A stretch of 64,000 bases of DNA from Lepeophtheirus salmonis (GCF_016086655.4 NC_052141.2:5022001-5086000), one strand, 5' to 3'; shown: positions 33,607 to 46,560, numbered from the stretch's first letter. The notes: a model not told the origin generated them from the letters alone. Program-made: numbers and translations.

Positions 33607-35705
33607 TCAAGTTATGGAATAGAGTTTTGCAGATAGGTGGATCGAAGCGCTTGTGGTGTAATTCATATGGATTTCCTGGTTATTGATCTCCCAATTCGTG
33701 GATGATAGGATTTTATCCACTGCTATTTTTACACGTCCATAAATCTCTGAGGAATTTTTACCGTCAATAACATCGATCGTAAAGTAACTCCCTGACTTGG
33801 TCAACATGAGAGCTCCCTCTTCAATGACGTGGACTTTCTGTTCTGATGCTTTGCATTTTTGAATAAAGTTTCTTCTTCCGTTCACAACACATTTAACTGG
33901 AGATGAAGGGGTCTGATCCTTGGAATTAAGTAAGTTTTTACAGCTATTAATATACACAGAGAGAATATAGTCCTCTGAGGGGATTAAATTCAAACTACAT
34001 TCCTTAAAGCTCAACTTGACATGTATTCGTCCCTTTTTTGTATCACAGAGATCGTACCAAAGATCTACTTCCCTATCGGAAATCACCTCCTCTAAATTGA
34101 TGCACACTTTCCCCATGAAATCATCCTGAGTTCCATGATCATAGTCATAGACACGTATCTCAAGGCAATGGTCCTCTGGCACGAGGTCACCATCCAGTAT
34201 GAATTTACATTCATAGTTCCACAAAGGGTTTAAGCTCTTATCTACGTATTGAGACTGAAAGGATATTTCCTCTCCATTCACAGCCACTACGGCATACGGA
34301 TCGGATGTACTCTTACCACGAAGCTTGAGATCCTTTGCAACTAAGTCCTCAGCTTCAATTATGTGTACATTCAAAAGACCAAGAGGAAGAAGACAGGAAG
34401 TATTCTTTTTGGTTGCAGGACTTATCTTTGGATCATCTTTGATGGGTAAAGTTAATCTAAACTTATTGGGCCACACGAAGCGGGACTTGATTTGTGACTC
34501 AACAATACTTTTGACCAGAGAATTAATCCCAGGGATTTCAGCAAATGTTCCTAGTCCTCCGAGTGAGTAGTTAATAACTGGTTGCTTGATAAAGGTTATT
34601 TCAAAGCCCCCAATAATGGGAAATGTATTCAGAAGAGGTTTTAAATGTATCCTCGCAAGTCCACGAAACTTGATGTTCTTGATCTCAGCAGATACTTTTT
34701 GAAGTTGAAATAAAACTCTAGCATCTCCGGCATATATCAATTCCGTCTCTAGAACAACACTTTCAACTTTATGGTTTTTATGACGTTTCGGAAATACTTT
34801 CATTCCACCCATCTTTAAAGGAATGCTTCCTAGAACGACTCGTTTCAAATCAAATCCACTAAGATCCTTCAATTGCATGTCATTAAGAATATCTTTGATT
34901 CCAGGCTCAATAAAAGTCTTTATAAATGGCGTAGCATACTGCCCAATATGAGACCAAACTTGTTCTAAGATATCGTTGATCCAATCCACTTTCTCACAGC
35001 TATTCGAAGAGGATATCCATAGAGGTAGTGATTCTGGGGGCACTTTGGACATGAATTCTTCATTCGTCATTTCTCCAAATAGAGTGTCTTTTGTAGAGAG
35101 TATATCCCCTTGTACCTTTATGGCATATACTGTGAATAAAAATAACAAGGATCCGTAGCCAAAGCCCCAAACTCCTAAACAAAACACGACGGTCCATTCG
35201 ACTAACTGAAAATGTAAGATATACAGGGATTTACGTGCAATTTATTATAGACTCAGTTTCATACCTTAACCATGAATGGGATTAAATTTCTAAACCATTG
35301 TTTGTCAAAGATTTCTTCCGTGTTCCGTATGAGTGCAATTACAGGCTTTGGCAATCGAAGAGGAGAGTCCTCCATTTCTTCTTTAATGTTAGCTGCAACA
35401 TCCATCACAGCTTCATGAATTTCCTGAGAGAATATTGGTAGACTGGAATAGCACTGACAGAGTGCAGCCACTCCGGTTTTCTTCTTTGGTTCTTGTTTTT
35501 GGTTTGATGTCTTAATGTTTTCTTCCCATTTAGACAGAGAACCTGGCTGAAAATCAAATTAAATAGGTTTAATACAGATGAATATCTATACGTATTACGT
35601 AATAATAAATTTGTAGTCTATTTATGTATATACAACATTTACAAGTCATTTACTTACTCCTAACAACGTATTTGAACTCTCCCCCTTATTTGAAGTATCT
35701 AATGA
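33607..35705 (-). CDS. Extended synaptotagmin-like protein, 5' end missing
   Basis: Exons on the minus strand: 35705-35658, 35546-35265 and 35205-33607, all phase 0, with introns of 111 and 59 bp (donors GTAAGT and GTATGA; acceptors TTTTCAG). 642 residues are visible; the start codon exon lies upstream and I could not find it. A hydrophobic hairpin at about 112-140 ('VFCLGVWGFGYGSLLFLFTV') would anchor it in the ER. An SMP lipid-transfer domain (about 184-362, 'GGFEITFIKQPVINYSLGGL') is followed by C2A (about 384-506) and a weak C2B (about 524-636). C2A has the Asp set for calcium ('SDPYAVVAV', 'VYDYDHGTQDDFMG'); C2B lacks it. Known E-Syts tether ER to plasma membrane and move lipid, and have three or more C2 domains; this one ends after two. 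Tail-to-tail with the Argonaute, 342 bp apart. Confidence 0.85.
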
Positions 35706-37729
35706 CTAAAATATTGTATGTTTGTAATTTCAAAATGTCCACTCCTTATTACTCCCTCCCTCATTTGCGGCGCTTATCTTACTGACTAAGAAATTGAAAT
35801 AAACAAATAAAAAAATAAAAGCAAAGCACCTCTTATCAAACCCTTTCTTTTTTAATGGTTATTCTTTAACACTGTGCCTTTGTATTCAAGGAAAAGGCTT
35901 AATATATCCTCCTGCAAAATATATAAATGAATAATTTTGTATCGATTAAGTATTTTACGCATAAAACATAATATAAGAGAGAAGAAATTCACGGAACTTT
36001 TTATTGAAAATACCCAACACAACCTCGTAGCTTCAAGTTTTATGAATAACACTCATGACATGTGGGCATGGCATGGACTGGAAATTCAAGCAATATCAAA
36101 TATAATACAACTAAAAAGATGTGATTAAAAAAAATATGATAAGAGGCTTGAATGCTTCGCATTCCTTATATATCTGCACTTATAGTGTACAACAACTTGA
36201 CTTCCTTTTTCCAAAAGGCAATGAAACATGTTTTTAAAAACAGAAATTTTTTATTTTGGCTTCATAATGATAGTAGACATTTAAAGTTTTCTTTTGTAGA
36301 GTCTTAAAAATAATAACAGGCAGCCCATTGAAATAAACAAAAGAATCCAAGCGTATTAAAGGAATAGTAATGTTATACAAATATATGCGAAATTTAATTG
36401 GGATTTTTCTTTTATTTCATAGTTGATTAAATAATTAGTTATTGGCGATTTCCTAAAAGTTTTTAAAATGTTTCAATTAACCGATTTGAACAAGCCGCAC
36501 CAATTTTAAATCCGCACATAAGAGAAAATAGAATGGCTTATTTCCCTTCAAATAATTTGGCAATTTTTCAAATTAGGAAAATGAATTGACAAAATCGTTT
36601 TTTGTTTATTAATAATTGAACCAATTAACTGATTCCCATAAATTTTAACAATAAAACTCGACACTTATATTACAATTAGTTGAATGTTATAAAATAATAA
36701 TACAAACCATTTTTTGGGTAGTATTTATTTTCAGTGGCAAACACAAGTACCTCACTACTTCAACACAATATAGCGACTGATAGTGCCCAAGAAACCTTTA
36801 GAATCTGGCCTACTCCGCTACAACTTCTACAGCCTGATTGTCACGCACTATAAAAAAGCTACTATCTATAACATTGATACACCCTGTATAATGATGTCAT
36901 AATGAGAGATGAATTATTATGGCTAGTAAATTGAGTAAAATATTCACTTATTATTTTATAAGCCACATGGAATAATTGATAATTTAATAGATAAAGAAAT
37001 TGTCATGTATACATTTGCTTAAAAGCAAATCAGATCAAATTACGTGTATGTAAATATGTACTCATTTGAATCTATTCTTTGATTTATGACGACTTTAAAC
37101 GGTCGCTCATGTGGCATCTCTTATAATTTAATCTACGTACATTATTAATATGAATCTTTAAACGAAAAAACAATTCAATAAAAAACCAATCATTCTTAAT
37201 TTGTTTATATAAATGAATAGACGGATTTCTCAACCACTGAATAATAATCATACTCAATAAATAATCACGAAACCTTTATTTTTGTCAAAATTTTAAAAAT
37301 TCTTTTGAACAAAACGTCACTGTTTTGTAGACTTGTAATAACTCGTCTTTTCCAGTTCTCAGTAGAGAGAAAATACGAACTTGGATTTTTTAACTTACTA
37401 ATAACTTTTAAACTATATTTAAATAATTAACAATTTTTGGTCACTTATGTGAAATATCCATTCGCTGCTACATATTTTTGCTAAATATTGATTAATATAA
37501 CCACTTTATTATATTTGCAAATTTATCGAGATATTACAAGTCTACCAAACGTTAATGGAGTTATCACAAATCGACAATTGTTTATAATTTTTGTATTATA
37601 TCGAATTTTAACGTAATTTTTTTCCCATATTATAGATATGATTTATTACATACTAATTTAATCATTAAAAAAACGTCAAAATCGAGTTATCACAGGTCTA
37701 CAAAACATTGACAAAAATTTGAAAAATTA
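35706..37729. other. 5' flank of the synaptotagmin gene
   Basis: The first exon(s) of the minus-strand gene should be in or beyond this stretch, but no ATG exon with a phase-0 donor is convincing. Otherwise AT-rich DNA without features. Confidence 0.4.
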
Positions 37730-37990
37730 AATCTTTTGGAAAATAATTCAAATATTCAACTTTTTATAAATAAAAAAATTCAAAAATCCATGACTTTTCT
37801 CAAAAAATCCACAGTTGTTCAAAAGAAAATTCAAAAACTTAAATTTTAATTATTAAATTGTTAGGAATTTTTTTTTAGAAATTCGCCATCATTCTCAAAA
37901 AAATTAAATTATCTAGAAAAAATTTCAAAAATCCACAGCTGTTCCCAAAAAAATATTGTTTTATTAAATATTTTTTTGTAATATAATGAT
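37730..37990. repeat. AT-rich minisatellite-type repeat R5, inverted copy
   Basis: Units of 'aaaaatccacagttgttc' and 'ttggaaaataattc' are the reverse complement of those at 53580-54173. Confidence 0.5.
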
Positions 37991-38744
37991 TTATTGCCAT
38001 GATTATATGAATTTAAAGATGTCAATCGTTTCTTAAAATATTTTTAAATAAAAGTATATTAATATTTATTCCAACTTTTAAATTTAAATGTTATTTGATT
38101 TAGTCTTTCAACATATTAATGACTGATGTGGAGATTATTCTGACTATAATTTAATTTAAGGATATATTATTATGTATTCTTAAAATGAATAAGGTTCGAG
38201 AGGATACTCGACCTTTGGTCCTTTGAATCCTCTCACTTTTACGTTTTCCCACATGATATAAACTTATGCCTGCATAACATTTTGAAATATATTTAATTTG
38301 CGTGAACATGTAGTTTGTAGTAGATGAAGATGCAATATTTATTTGTAGGCAGACAATGGGATACCATGGGTTGTGTTTTTTTTACTCCATTACGTTATTT
38401 ATTTATAACATTGCACATTGAACGGTGGACGTAACCAAAATGGCTCTCAAAAATAAAATTCATGGGTAAAATGCATATAAAATATGTCGATATCAAAATG
38501 GTCAATTGATTTTTATCTTGGACAATTACAGATATGGAAATGATATTCAATGCACTTTTTCGGCAAAAAGGAGACAAAATGTAGAAAGGTTGTTTATCCT
38601 ACTATCAAAATATTGTGTCTAAAGCAGGTTACCACCAGAACGGAATGCGAACAACACACAAATTTATAAAAATACATTTCAAAGCCTATCTAAGCACTAT
38701 TGAGTCATATGAGTGTTGCGATTATAAATATATTATGTATACTA

Positions 38745-38842
38745 GCTATAGGAAATAGACCTTCCAAGAGACGCTACTAACTAAACATAACCTCAATGCG
38801 CACAAGTAGTGCCATCTCTCGGACATTGCACGAACTTTTCAA
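38745..38842 (+). repeat. Dispersed repeat R6, copy (inverted at 58870-58990)
   Basis: 'taactaaacataacct', 'gtagtgccatctctcgg' and 'cacgaacttttcaaacg' are found in reverse complement at 58870-58990 ('aaaagttcgtgcaaag', 'agagatggcactacctgtgc', 'ggttatgtgtttagtta'). Possibly one end of a transposon. Confidence 0.6.
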
Positions 38843-38854
38843 ACGTCCCTCGTA

Positions 38855-39215
38855 GTGATGAAAATGGTGTGTATTTTGGGCATGTTAAAAAAGAAAAGAA
38901 ATCAAAAATCAACATGGTAACCCCGATAATTTGAGGAATATTTGGAGGAGATCAGCAACAAGCTGTGACAAGGGAAAGGAGCGGGAGAAGGAAATAATTA
39001 AGGACATTGAGAAGAATTAGTCTGCTGTTGTCCTCCAATTCTACTCGTAGTCCAAGAAGGATTTACAATTATAACTTCGCATCAAATCCTCAGGGTTACG
39101 CTCCGTCTTTTAGGATCACTCACGAAAGTTCAAACAGGTTTTGAACATAATTGAATCTATTTAGGAAAGGATGTTTACTACTCAGGAATTAAATAATAAC
39201 GACAACTGCTAAGGA
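38855..39215 (+). repeat. Dispersed repeat family R2, copy
   Basis: About 350 bp: 'gtgatgaaaatggtgtgtat', 'gggcatgtta', 'caagctgtgacaaggga', 'attctactcgtagtccaaga', 'aaatcctcagggttacgctc', 'ggaattaaataataa'. At least seven related copies in the window (43990, 46233 inverted, 47110 inverted, 58610, 59100, 62340, 63885). No coding frame. Confidence 0.75.
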
Positions 39216-39889
39216 AAAGAAAATTCCAACTTTATACCACCAATTAAAAATTAACGTGCCAGCTAAAAAACACCCCAGATTTACATCATTTGCTAAAATT
39301 CAATGGATTCAGATCTGGTAATGAAGGGGGCCCACATGGATGTTGGCTAAAAATCACATAAATTGGACTCAAGGCAAATTTTGGTCTTTCATCCTTTCAG
39401 TTGACCCAGATACCTCAAATATGTTCTTAACTGTATACACAGTCGTGATGGAAGTACCCCGACTCCTTGTCAATGTTCCTTAGCTTTATTCTGGCGCGGA
39501 GAAAAATCAGAAGATCAAGACGTAATGAACTGACATGGCTACTGTCTACGCTCTACGCAACATACTAATTTAGACTTTAGAGGTGTTCGGGAATTGGGAT
39601 TGTTTAGACTATAGAGCACATATAGAAAACATTTGCAATTTTTTCAACTTTTAAGTTTAACTAGTGTAGGTTTGCCTGACACTATCCAGGATATTAAGAG
39701 ATTTAAACTAATTAAGAGCTCTTCTGCTTAATGTAAAAAAAAAAAAAAAAAAATAGACCATAGAAGTTTAAGAATTATCCTCATGTTGCTTTTATGTGTA
39801 TGAGTATACAAATAGGGACTCTTCTTTCATGCGATGAGGAATAAGTTGCTTTATTCCATGTCAAACACCGAACCCGCAGTCTCGCAACT
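39216..39889. other. Gene-free stretch
   Basis: No gene. An A run at 39736-39753. Low-copy AT-rich DNA. Confidence 0.4.
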
Positions 39890-40625
39890 GCTTGCCAGAG
39901 CATCAAGGAAACCTCCTAATATTCAAAAATACAGCCCAGCTCTCAGGTTGTACAGGTGAAGTACTGGGTCAAAAAACAGTTTAAACCTTACCGTCACAAC
40001 GTTTCTAGGCGCAAAGGAGCCCTTCTATTATAGTATAATAAACCCAACCCACAGGTGTGGAGGTGAACTCCTGCGTCCATGTCAAGTTATAACTTTCTAC
40101 CGCTGCTCCCCTGAGAATTTATAAGCCACCATAATATCCCAAAATACAGCCCGCCCTCAGATTTTACAGGTGAAATTCTTGGGTAAAATAAAGTTTAAAA
40201 GTTTAAACTCTACTACGGCCCTCATTTATAAGAACCAAGGACCCCTTCTACTATTCTATAATACACCCCAGCCCACGGGTTATACAGCTGAACTGCTTTG
40301 CCCGAGGCAAGTTAAATTTCTCCACTGCTCCTTCCCAAAGCATCAAGGAACCCTCCTAATATCCTAAAATACGCCCTGACTCTCAGATTGTACAGGTGAA
40401 GTACTGGGCCTCAAGGCAGTTTAAACTGTACCGCTACCATATTTTTAATTACCAAGAACCCGTTCTAATATGCTAAAATACACCCCAAGCACGGGTTGAG
40501 GGCTACTGGTCCCTGAGTCAGATTATAATCTTCCACCACCGCTTCCCTGAGCAAAAAATAATTCTCATAATATCCAAAATACACCATGGCCCTCAGGTTG
40601 TAAAGGCGAAATGCTAAAAAAAATG
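39890..40625 (+). repeat. Satellite array, forward part 1
   Basis: About seven units of 105-110 bp, each with 'taatat(c)c-aaaatacaccc', a Pro-rich-looking 'ccctcag', 'ttgtacaggtgaa-tgctggg', then 'gtttaaa' and 'ctaccgctgcttccctgag'. The tag 'tacaggtgaa' or a variant recurs near 39951, 40058, 40165, 40275, 40390, 40487 and 40593. Alternate units resemble each other more ('agcatcaaggaacc' near 39897 and 40337), suggesting a ~215 bp two-unit repeat. Non-coding. Confidence 0.8.
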
Positions 40626-41394
40626 TTATTTAAAGGCCAAAAACACAATAATAATAATTCCTCGTAATGTAAACTTATGAAACTAAGGTATAATAACTAA
40701 CTAATTTATGCATATAATGGTTTCCAGATAAAGAATTCTTATATAATGTCATCAATCTTCAAATTATACAACTTGAATAGTTTAGTTACTCTAGTGATCG
40801 CTTAACTTCATTAATTTTGGATTTCGTAATATTAATACAAAGAATGGTTTAAATAAACCATGGGCTCTTGGTTGAGGTATAAATATTCAATAAATAACAA
40901 TTTATGAGAACGAATATTACACGTAAATTGGTTTAAAACCACAAAAGTTGCTCAACCTTATAAACGATATTGTTACTGTAAAGTGATTGCGATAAAAAGT
41001 TTGCAGACAAAAGCATTGGGGGTAATATTGTTTTGAATTATAATCGTGGTGTACATTATGATTTCCAAACTTAACGTGAATATGGTAGCACTCGTAAATA
41101 CAAGGTAGTCACATCTATCTAGCATCTGTTGACGGTTTATTTACCAAAGTTTCAGCACTTTTGGGTGTGCAGTAGTTTTGTAACAATCGTTTGAGTGGGT
41201 TGATGTGAGTGTTTTTGTGAAATGAAATGAAGAATTTATTTATTTATTTTTCAACACAGTCTCCAAGTAATTCAATACACTTCACCAAGCAAAGTTACAG
41301 AGATTCCTAGGAGAAGTCTGTAAAGTTACAAAGAAACTTTTCAGACCACCCTCGTATAATATACCTCTTCTTCGGGCAATTAAACTATTGAATG
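40626..41394. mobile_element. Interruption of the satellite, with mariner relics
   Basis: 41075-41225 matches the 5' part of the mariner at 49370-49520 ('tatctagcatctgttgacgg', 'gtgagtgtttttgtgaaa'). 41249-41291 in reverse reads a mariner C-terminus ('KCIELLGDCVEK'). 'agaaacttttcagaccacc' and 'ctcgta' (41333-41356) is a mariner terminal repeat. A patchwork of two truncated copies. Confidence 0.6.
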
Positions 41395-41661
41395 ATCAAA
41401 CAATTCTACTCTAGCACTTCCCTGAACATCATGAACCCCTTCTAATATCCAAAAATACACCCTGGCCCTCAGGTTGTACAGGTGAACTGTACTCCTTGAA
41501 CTGCCGCCGCTTCTCTGAGTAACAAGGAGCCTTTCTAATATACTCTAATACACTACGATCCACGAATTGTACAGTTGAACCGCTGGCCCAAATGCAGGTT
41601 AAATACCTTCTCTGCTTCCTTGAGCATCAATTACCCTTTATAATACCCCAGAAATACGTCC
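41395..41661 (+). repeat. Satellite array, forward part 2
   Basis: Two and a half more units of the 39890-40625 satellite, same orientation ('ccctggccctcaggttgtac', 'acgaattgtacagttgaacc'). Confidence 0.75.
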
Positions 41662-42085
41662 CAACCGGTATCTTAATGCCCTGGGAGGCGGTAGAAGAGT
41701 AATTTAGCCTGCATCGGGGCCAAGCCGAGCATTTGTACTACCTGTGAGACTTAGTATATTATGAAACTTAGGAAGGCGTCTTTGATACTTAGAAACGCGT
41801 TGGCAGTGAATTTTAAACTGCGTTGGGGCCCAGCACTTCAACTGTACAATCTGAGAGTTGGGGTGTATTTTTGCATATTAGAAAAGTTCTTTAATGCTCA
41901 AGGGAGTGGTGGCGGAAAAATTTAATCTATGTTGGGGCCCAGCAGGTCATCGGTGCAACTTGTGGGCCAGGGTATATTATAGCATATTGGAAGGGGTCCT
42001 TAATGCTTAGAAATGTGGTGGTGGTAGATTTTAACTTGCCTTGGTCCCTGAGGGACGGGTGTATTATAGGCTATTAAATAGGGCC
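41662..42085 (-). repeat. Satellite array, inverted part
   Basis: About four units of the same satellite in reverse complement: 'ttggggcccagcacttcaac', 'tgtacaatctgagagttggg', 'gtgtatttttgcatatta'. The switch lies at about 41662, between 'cgtcccaacc' and 'ggtatcttaatgcc'. Confidence 0.75.
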
Positions 42086-43984
42086 TTTCATAGCATAATA
42101 ATAAAAATATAATTGCAATGAAATTGAACACGATAATATTTTGCTATGAAATTAATCACAATCATATTGCATACAATGATGTTGCTTCACGATGATATTA
42201 CAACAATTTTGTCCCCAACATTTTAACCTCAATCATTTTACCAGACACCAAACAATATACCTCTTAACCCATTAAATATATATATGACGCAATAAAACTG
42301 CTCTCACCTCCCAAGCTTATTGACCTACCAATCTTAATCTTTTTTATAAAGTGAGGGATTCTGTTTATTTTGGTATGATATTTTTTAAACTAAAATCAGA
42401 GGATAGGATGTTTGTGATATTTAAGGTAAAAAAATATGGTGAAGGTAAATTGCATTCTTTTATGGTGCTGGTAATTTTGCCATAAACTAAGTTATTTTGC
42501 CTGATGGCAGTTTGCCTTAAAGTCATTTTTCTTCAAAGATATTTCCTCTTAATATATGAAGTTTATAGGTCGTTATTGTTTATTTTGGTTGAAATCAAAA
42601 TATGAAATAATTGTAAATTTGTCATGGACAATTTATTTTAAAGAACTTTTATATTATAATCTTCAAGCCTCAACAGCTCTCATGATTAAAATGAAGAGGC
42701 TATGTGATTTCAAATGGTACTTGTTGTAAGAGTTAAAATTCCATGATAAATATAATTTTATATGTACTAAAATACTAAAAAATGCCAACTTTCATCTCCA
42801 TCAAACAATAACATTTTTAAATCACAGAGCCTTTTTATTTTGGTACGGAGAGCTGTTCAAGTTCGAAGATTATAATATACAAAGTTCTGCAACATAAATT
42901 GCATGTACACGCATGACAGATGTGGTAACCTACTTGTAGTGTTATTTTAAATTTAATGTATTTTTAATATTTATGTACTGATGTACAAATATAAGTCACA
43001 TTTACATCAAAAAATTGCACATAATTGGAGTAAATTCATAACTATGGACTAACTATTACCCAATAGAGTCTTAATTATATGTTATGTTTCATAATACTTA
43101 AAGGAAAGAGATGATAAAACTGTTGAAACCTGGCTCTCTCAACTATTTTAGAGGGGAGTAGGCACATTTCTTCTTTGCGCCATCTAAGTTTGCCGGAGCC
43201 CAGATTTGGAGACTTCCATAATTCGAAGAATGGGGATACATTCCCCCCTCGCCCTGGTTGAGTGTACATCCCCTGTAAAATAATCTTATATATACAAAAA
43301 AAAATTATTGAGTCTTCCTCCTCCTCCTTTTTTTTTTCTGCCTAGCAACATTTTCTATTTTTCCTTCTACTATTAAAAATTAGAAGGGAAGGGGAGATTG
43401 TATTAGGCAGTTAATTAGTCTTAGATTAAAACTTGAGAATTCAATCTGATCAATAATTTTTCAGGTAGTAAAATGAAGGGAGATTGCATTAATCAGTTAA
43501 TTCGTATTGGATTGCCGCAATTCAAGTAAACACTTATGAGAATTGAATATCTTCAATTTAGCCAAATAGTAACATTGATCTTATCTTTAGGCTAGTTAGA
43601 AGTCGGTTATTTTATTGACATGAGGTTGAACAGTGTTTAATTTACAAAGGTTATTTTAATCAACTTTTTATTTATGATAAAATAAAAACATCAACAAAAA
43701 AATAAAAAAATTCTTAATCATAAATTTGGTTTTGCTACATACTGAGAGGATTGTTACGTAGAAATCTGTTGATTGTCTACTGTGAGTGATTATTTGATTT
43801 ACCAAACTTTAGCAATGTGTATCTTTGCAATTTTTTGGGTTGTATTCAAAGCTGGCGTAACTGTAGGAGTATCGCCGTACACAATAGTCGTTCAGAAGTA
43901 ATTCTGACGAACTTCAACTTTTTCAAAAAACATGTACCTAGAATAAATTACTTCTCTCACACAACCTCGAGCAAAAAAATGGAA
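42086..43984. other. Gene-free stretch
   Basis: AT-rich DNA. 'gtaattttgccataaac / ttattttgcctgatggcag' at 42470-42510 recalls the tandem tags of the 19.7 kb element. No genes. Confidence 0.45.
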
Positions 43985-44380
43985 TAACAATAACTAGGGA
44001 GGGCGAGGATTACTCTATACTTAGTGATGAAAATTGTGTGTATTTTGGTCGTGTTAATAAAAGAGAAACCGAAAATATATGTACATGTTAACCATGACAA
44101 TTTGATAACTGGTTTGGAGGAGGTAAGCTTAACTTCCATAACGTTTCATTAGATCATGTACAATCAGCTGTGACAAGGGAGGAGAGGAGAAAGAAATAAA
44201 CAATGCCATTGGCAAGAAATACTCCGAGTCGATCCTCAATTCTACTCTAAGTCCAACCAAGACATACATTTATAACTTCACAACAAATCTTTAAGGTTAC
44301 TCACTATCTTTTATGAGCACAAACGAATGTTCAATTAGGTTTTTAATGTAATTGAATAAATTATTTAAAATAATTAAATC
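43985..44380 (+). repeat. Dispersed repeat family R2, copy
   Basis: 'gtgatgaaaattgtgtgtat', 'cgtttcattagatcatgta', 'cagctgtgacaaggga', 'caattctactctaagtccaa', 'caaatctttaaggttactc', 'aatgttcaattaggtttt'. Confidence 0.75.
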
Positions 44381-44589
44381 ATTTTTTAGATTATCAATTC
44401 TAAAAAAACGGACCATCTACAAAATACACACGATTGACATTACTATATATGTTAAATGGACTGCCCTGAGAGGGAAGAAACGCACACCGACTCCAAACTG
44501 TGGCTGTTGATTTTATTGCTCTACTTATTTCCAATTATATAAAAGAATATAATATTCAGTGTAAATTATAAACCATCAAGTCGTGATTT

Positions 44590-45610
44590 CTAGGTGTGAT
44601 TGTGATGTACCCTCAAATCCTAGCAGGCTTAGGACAGTATCCCAAAGAGCCCTATAATCAACTAGCAACCAAATACACATGCCTGGCTGCATCAGATCTT
44701 GCCAAGTACTTGGTGGAAAGAGCAGGAGAAGACCTCATCTTTATCTTGCTTGGAATGTTCCAGTCTGATAACATAGGAGGAAAAATTCATTTGCTACATA
44801 CAACTCATCCAAGAAAACTATTTATACAAAGTCTGGAGGCAGAAAAAAAAGATGAGGATAAAGTATTTTGTTACATTTAATTGGGTGGCCATCTCAGAGA
44901 TCAAAGAGATGTTGGCTAATGTTGACGTTGAAAAATAAGAAATAATCCTCAGAGATTAGCATTCAGATTTCGAAGTTTTTTTTTTAATTATGAAAATAAT
45001 GACCACCACAGGTGAAAGCAATACAATGTACTTTTTTTCGGGGTACATTGACTTTTCCCTTGAAAAGAAACCCAAATGTACATAATGCAGATCCTTTCTG
45101 CCTCTTGGCGACCCTCCACTTGACACTAATATTAGGGATTGTGGTAGACTAATTGAGAGAAGCAAGTCAACCTGACAAGTTCATTGGCATCATGAGCAAA
45201 AGAGGGCGTCCACTCCAACAGACATGCATTTCCTCACTTGTCTCTAAGTTCAATATTTGTTCATCTTTATCAGTAGTAAACAGGAAGAAAAGGCCTGCTC
45301 AACACGCCAAACCCAAGAGCTTATTTTGTCGGTCCATTCTCTGACAGAATGTCGGAGAGCTCAGAAATAGCAATTGAAGTATTGATTGACACAGAGTGTG
45401 AATAGGGTCACAAATGGGAGAGTATTCTTGGTAATATTTCACAAGTCCTTTTCAATGTGATGGGTCAGAGCTTTGTCGTTCAACTCAATGATAACACCAG
45501 ACAAGAGAGCCGAAAGAGCGTCAAATGAAAGCAGCAACTTATCAGGTTCACTCAAGAAAAATTGTCAAGCTTGAATCAAATTCATTATCAACTTGTAGAC
45601 AATAGACATG
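44590..45610 (+). pseudogene. P-element / THAP9-like transposase relic
   Basis: The frame 44596-44880 includes 'AASDLAKYLVERAGED' and, after a P-element-like 'GMFQSDNIGGK' region, 'LFIQSLEAEKK' (compare the S-V-R-Q-F-L-E-A-E-K motif of P-type transposases). Further on, 45340-45530 reads 'GNISQVLFNVMGQSFVVQLN' then 'DNTRQESRKSVK', matching the C-terminal style of THAP9-like proteins (N-L-x-N-x-x-R-x-x-x-R-K-x-x-K-R-K). Stops and frame changes between. The THAP domain and catalytic core are not seen. Confidence 0.45.
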
Positions 45611-45834
45611 GGATTCCTTGCTTATAAGTATTCTACAGCTTCATACTGTTTTATTCTTGAAAACTCTGCCATTGACTTACTATCATTCTTTAACTTTATG
45701 ATATAAAAGCAAAAGTATTTGATAACTTGTTACTTCGTTTATTAATGGAAAAGAATAAATGATTAAATAGCCATGACGTAGCAAGTCAGAGGAGGGAATC
45801 TCAAATCCAACAAAATACATAGGGGATTTGTGTG

Positions 45835-46135
45835 TTCGTGAGGTAACACCCTGGGAATTGTTAACATCTCCCTCTAAAATAAAAATTATCGCCGAGCTTT
45901 GGTGTAAATTGTTTTAAAAATACATACAAAAATAAATTTAACTATTATTATAATATTTTCCTTGCGCTAATGCTAATTAAATCTAGAAGGTTCTTCTATT
46001 TCTAGCTATAATTCATTTTCTTCCATCCCCCAAATAAAATATAACAGGCAGCATTTGTTAACAAGGGTCTTAATTTAGTAATATAATAAGTCTCGCTCCC
46101 GCCTTCTCCTCGCGCTTCCCAGTAATCCCATCGTT
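45835..46135 (-). repeat. Dispersed repeat family R1, inverted copy
   Basis: Reverse of 26326-26610: 'gttaacatctccctctaaaa', 'ttggtgtaaattgttttaaa', 'gcgctaatgctaa', 'ataacaggcagcatttgtta'. It ends with 'cccgccttctcctcgcgctt', the mate of 'gcgaggagaaggcgggagcg' at 5455. Confidence 0.75.
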
Positions 46136-46232
46136 AAATATATATGTATCATAAGAAGTTGCATTGTTTACCTCACAAATTTTGTTTCGGATTTGACAAT
46201 CTGGACAGTGAATTTTCTTTTGCTATGCTGAT

Positions 46233-46560
46233 ATCCTTATTATTTAATTCCTGAGGAGTAAGCTTCCCTTTCGACTACATACAAAACACAAGCTATTATT
46301 GATGTACACAAAACCAGATTGAACATTTATGTGTGTTCAGAAAAGATGGAGAATAACCCAGCGGATTAGTTGCAGAGTTATAATTATTTCTCCTGGTTGG
46401 ATTTAGATTATAATTGAGGATCAACATCGGAGTAATTCTTGCATATGTCCTAGTTGATTTCTGTGTTACAGTTGCTTGTAGCTATTCTAATGAAACGTCA
46501 CGAGAGTTAAGCTGCTCTAAACCAAAATATTCCTCAAATGATTAGGTCTACCATCTTGAC
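46233..46560 (-). repeat. Dispersed repeat family R2, inverted copy
   Basis: Reverse of 38855-39215: 'ttatttaattcctgaggagt', 'gattgaacatttatgtgtg', 'gcggattagttgcagagtta', 'aattgaggatcaaca', 'tctaatgaaacgtcacgaga'. Confidence 0.75.

Noticed and set aside
39890..42085. Regular repeats that could suggest a CRISPR array
   Set aside because: Units are ~105-110 bp, diverged, with no short identical repeats separated by unique spacers, and the genome is eukaryotic.
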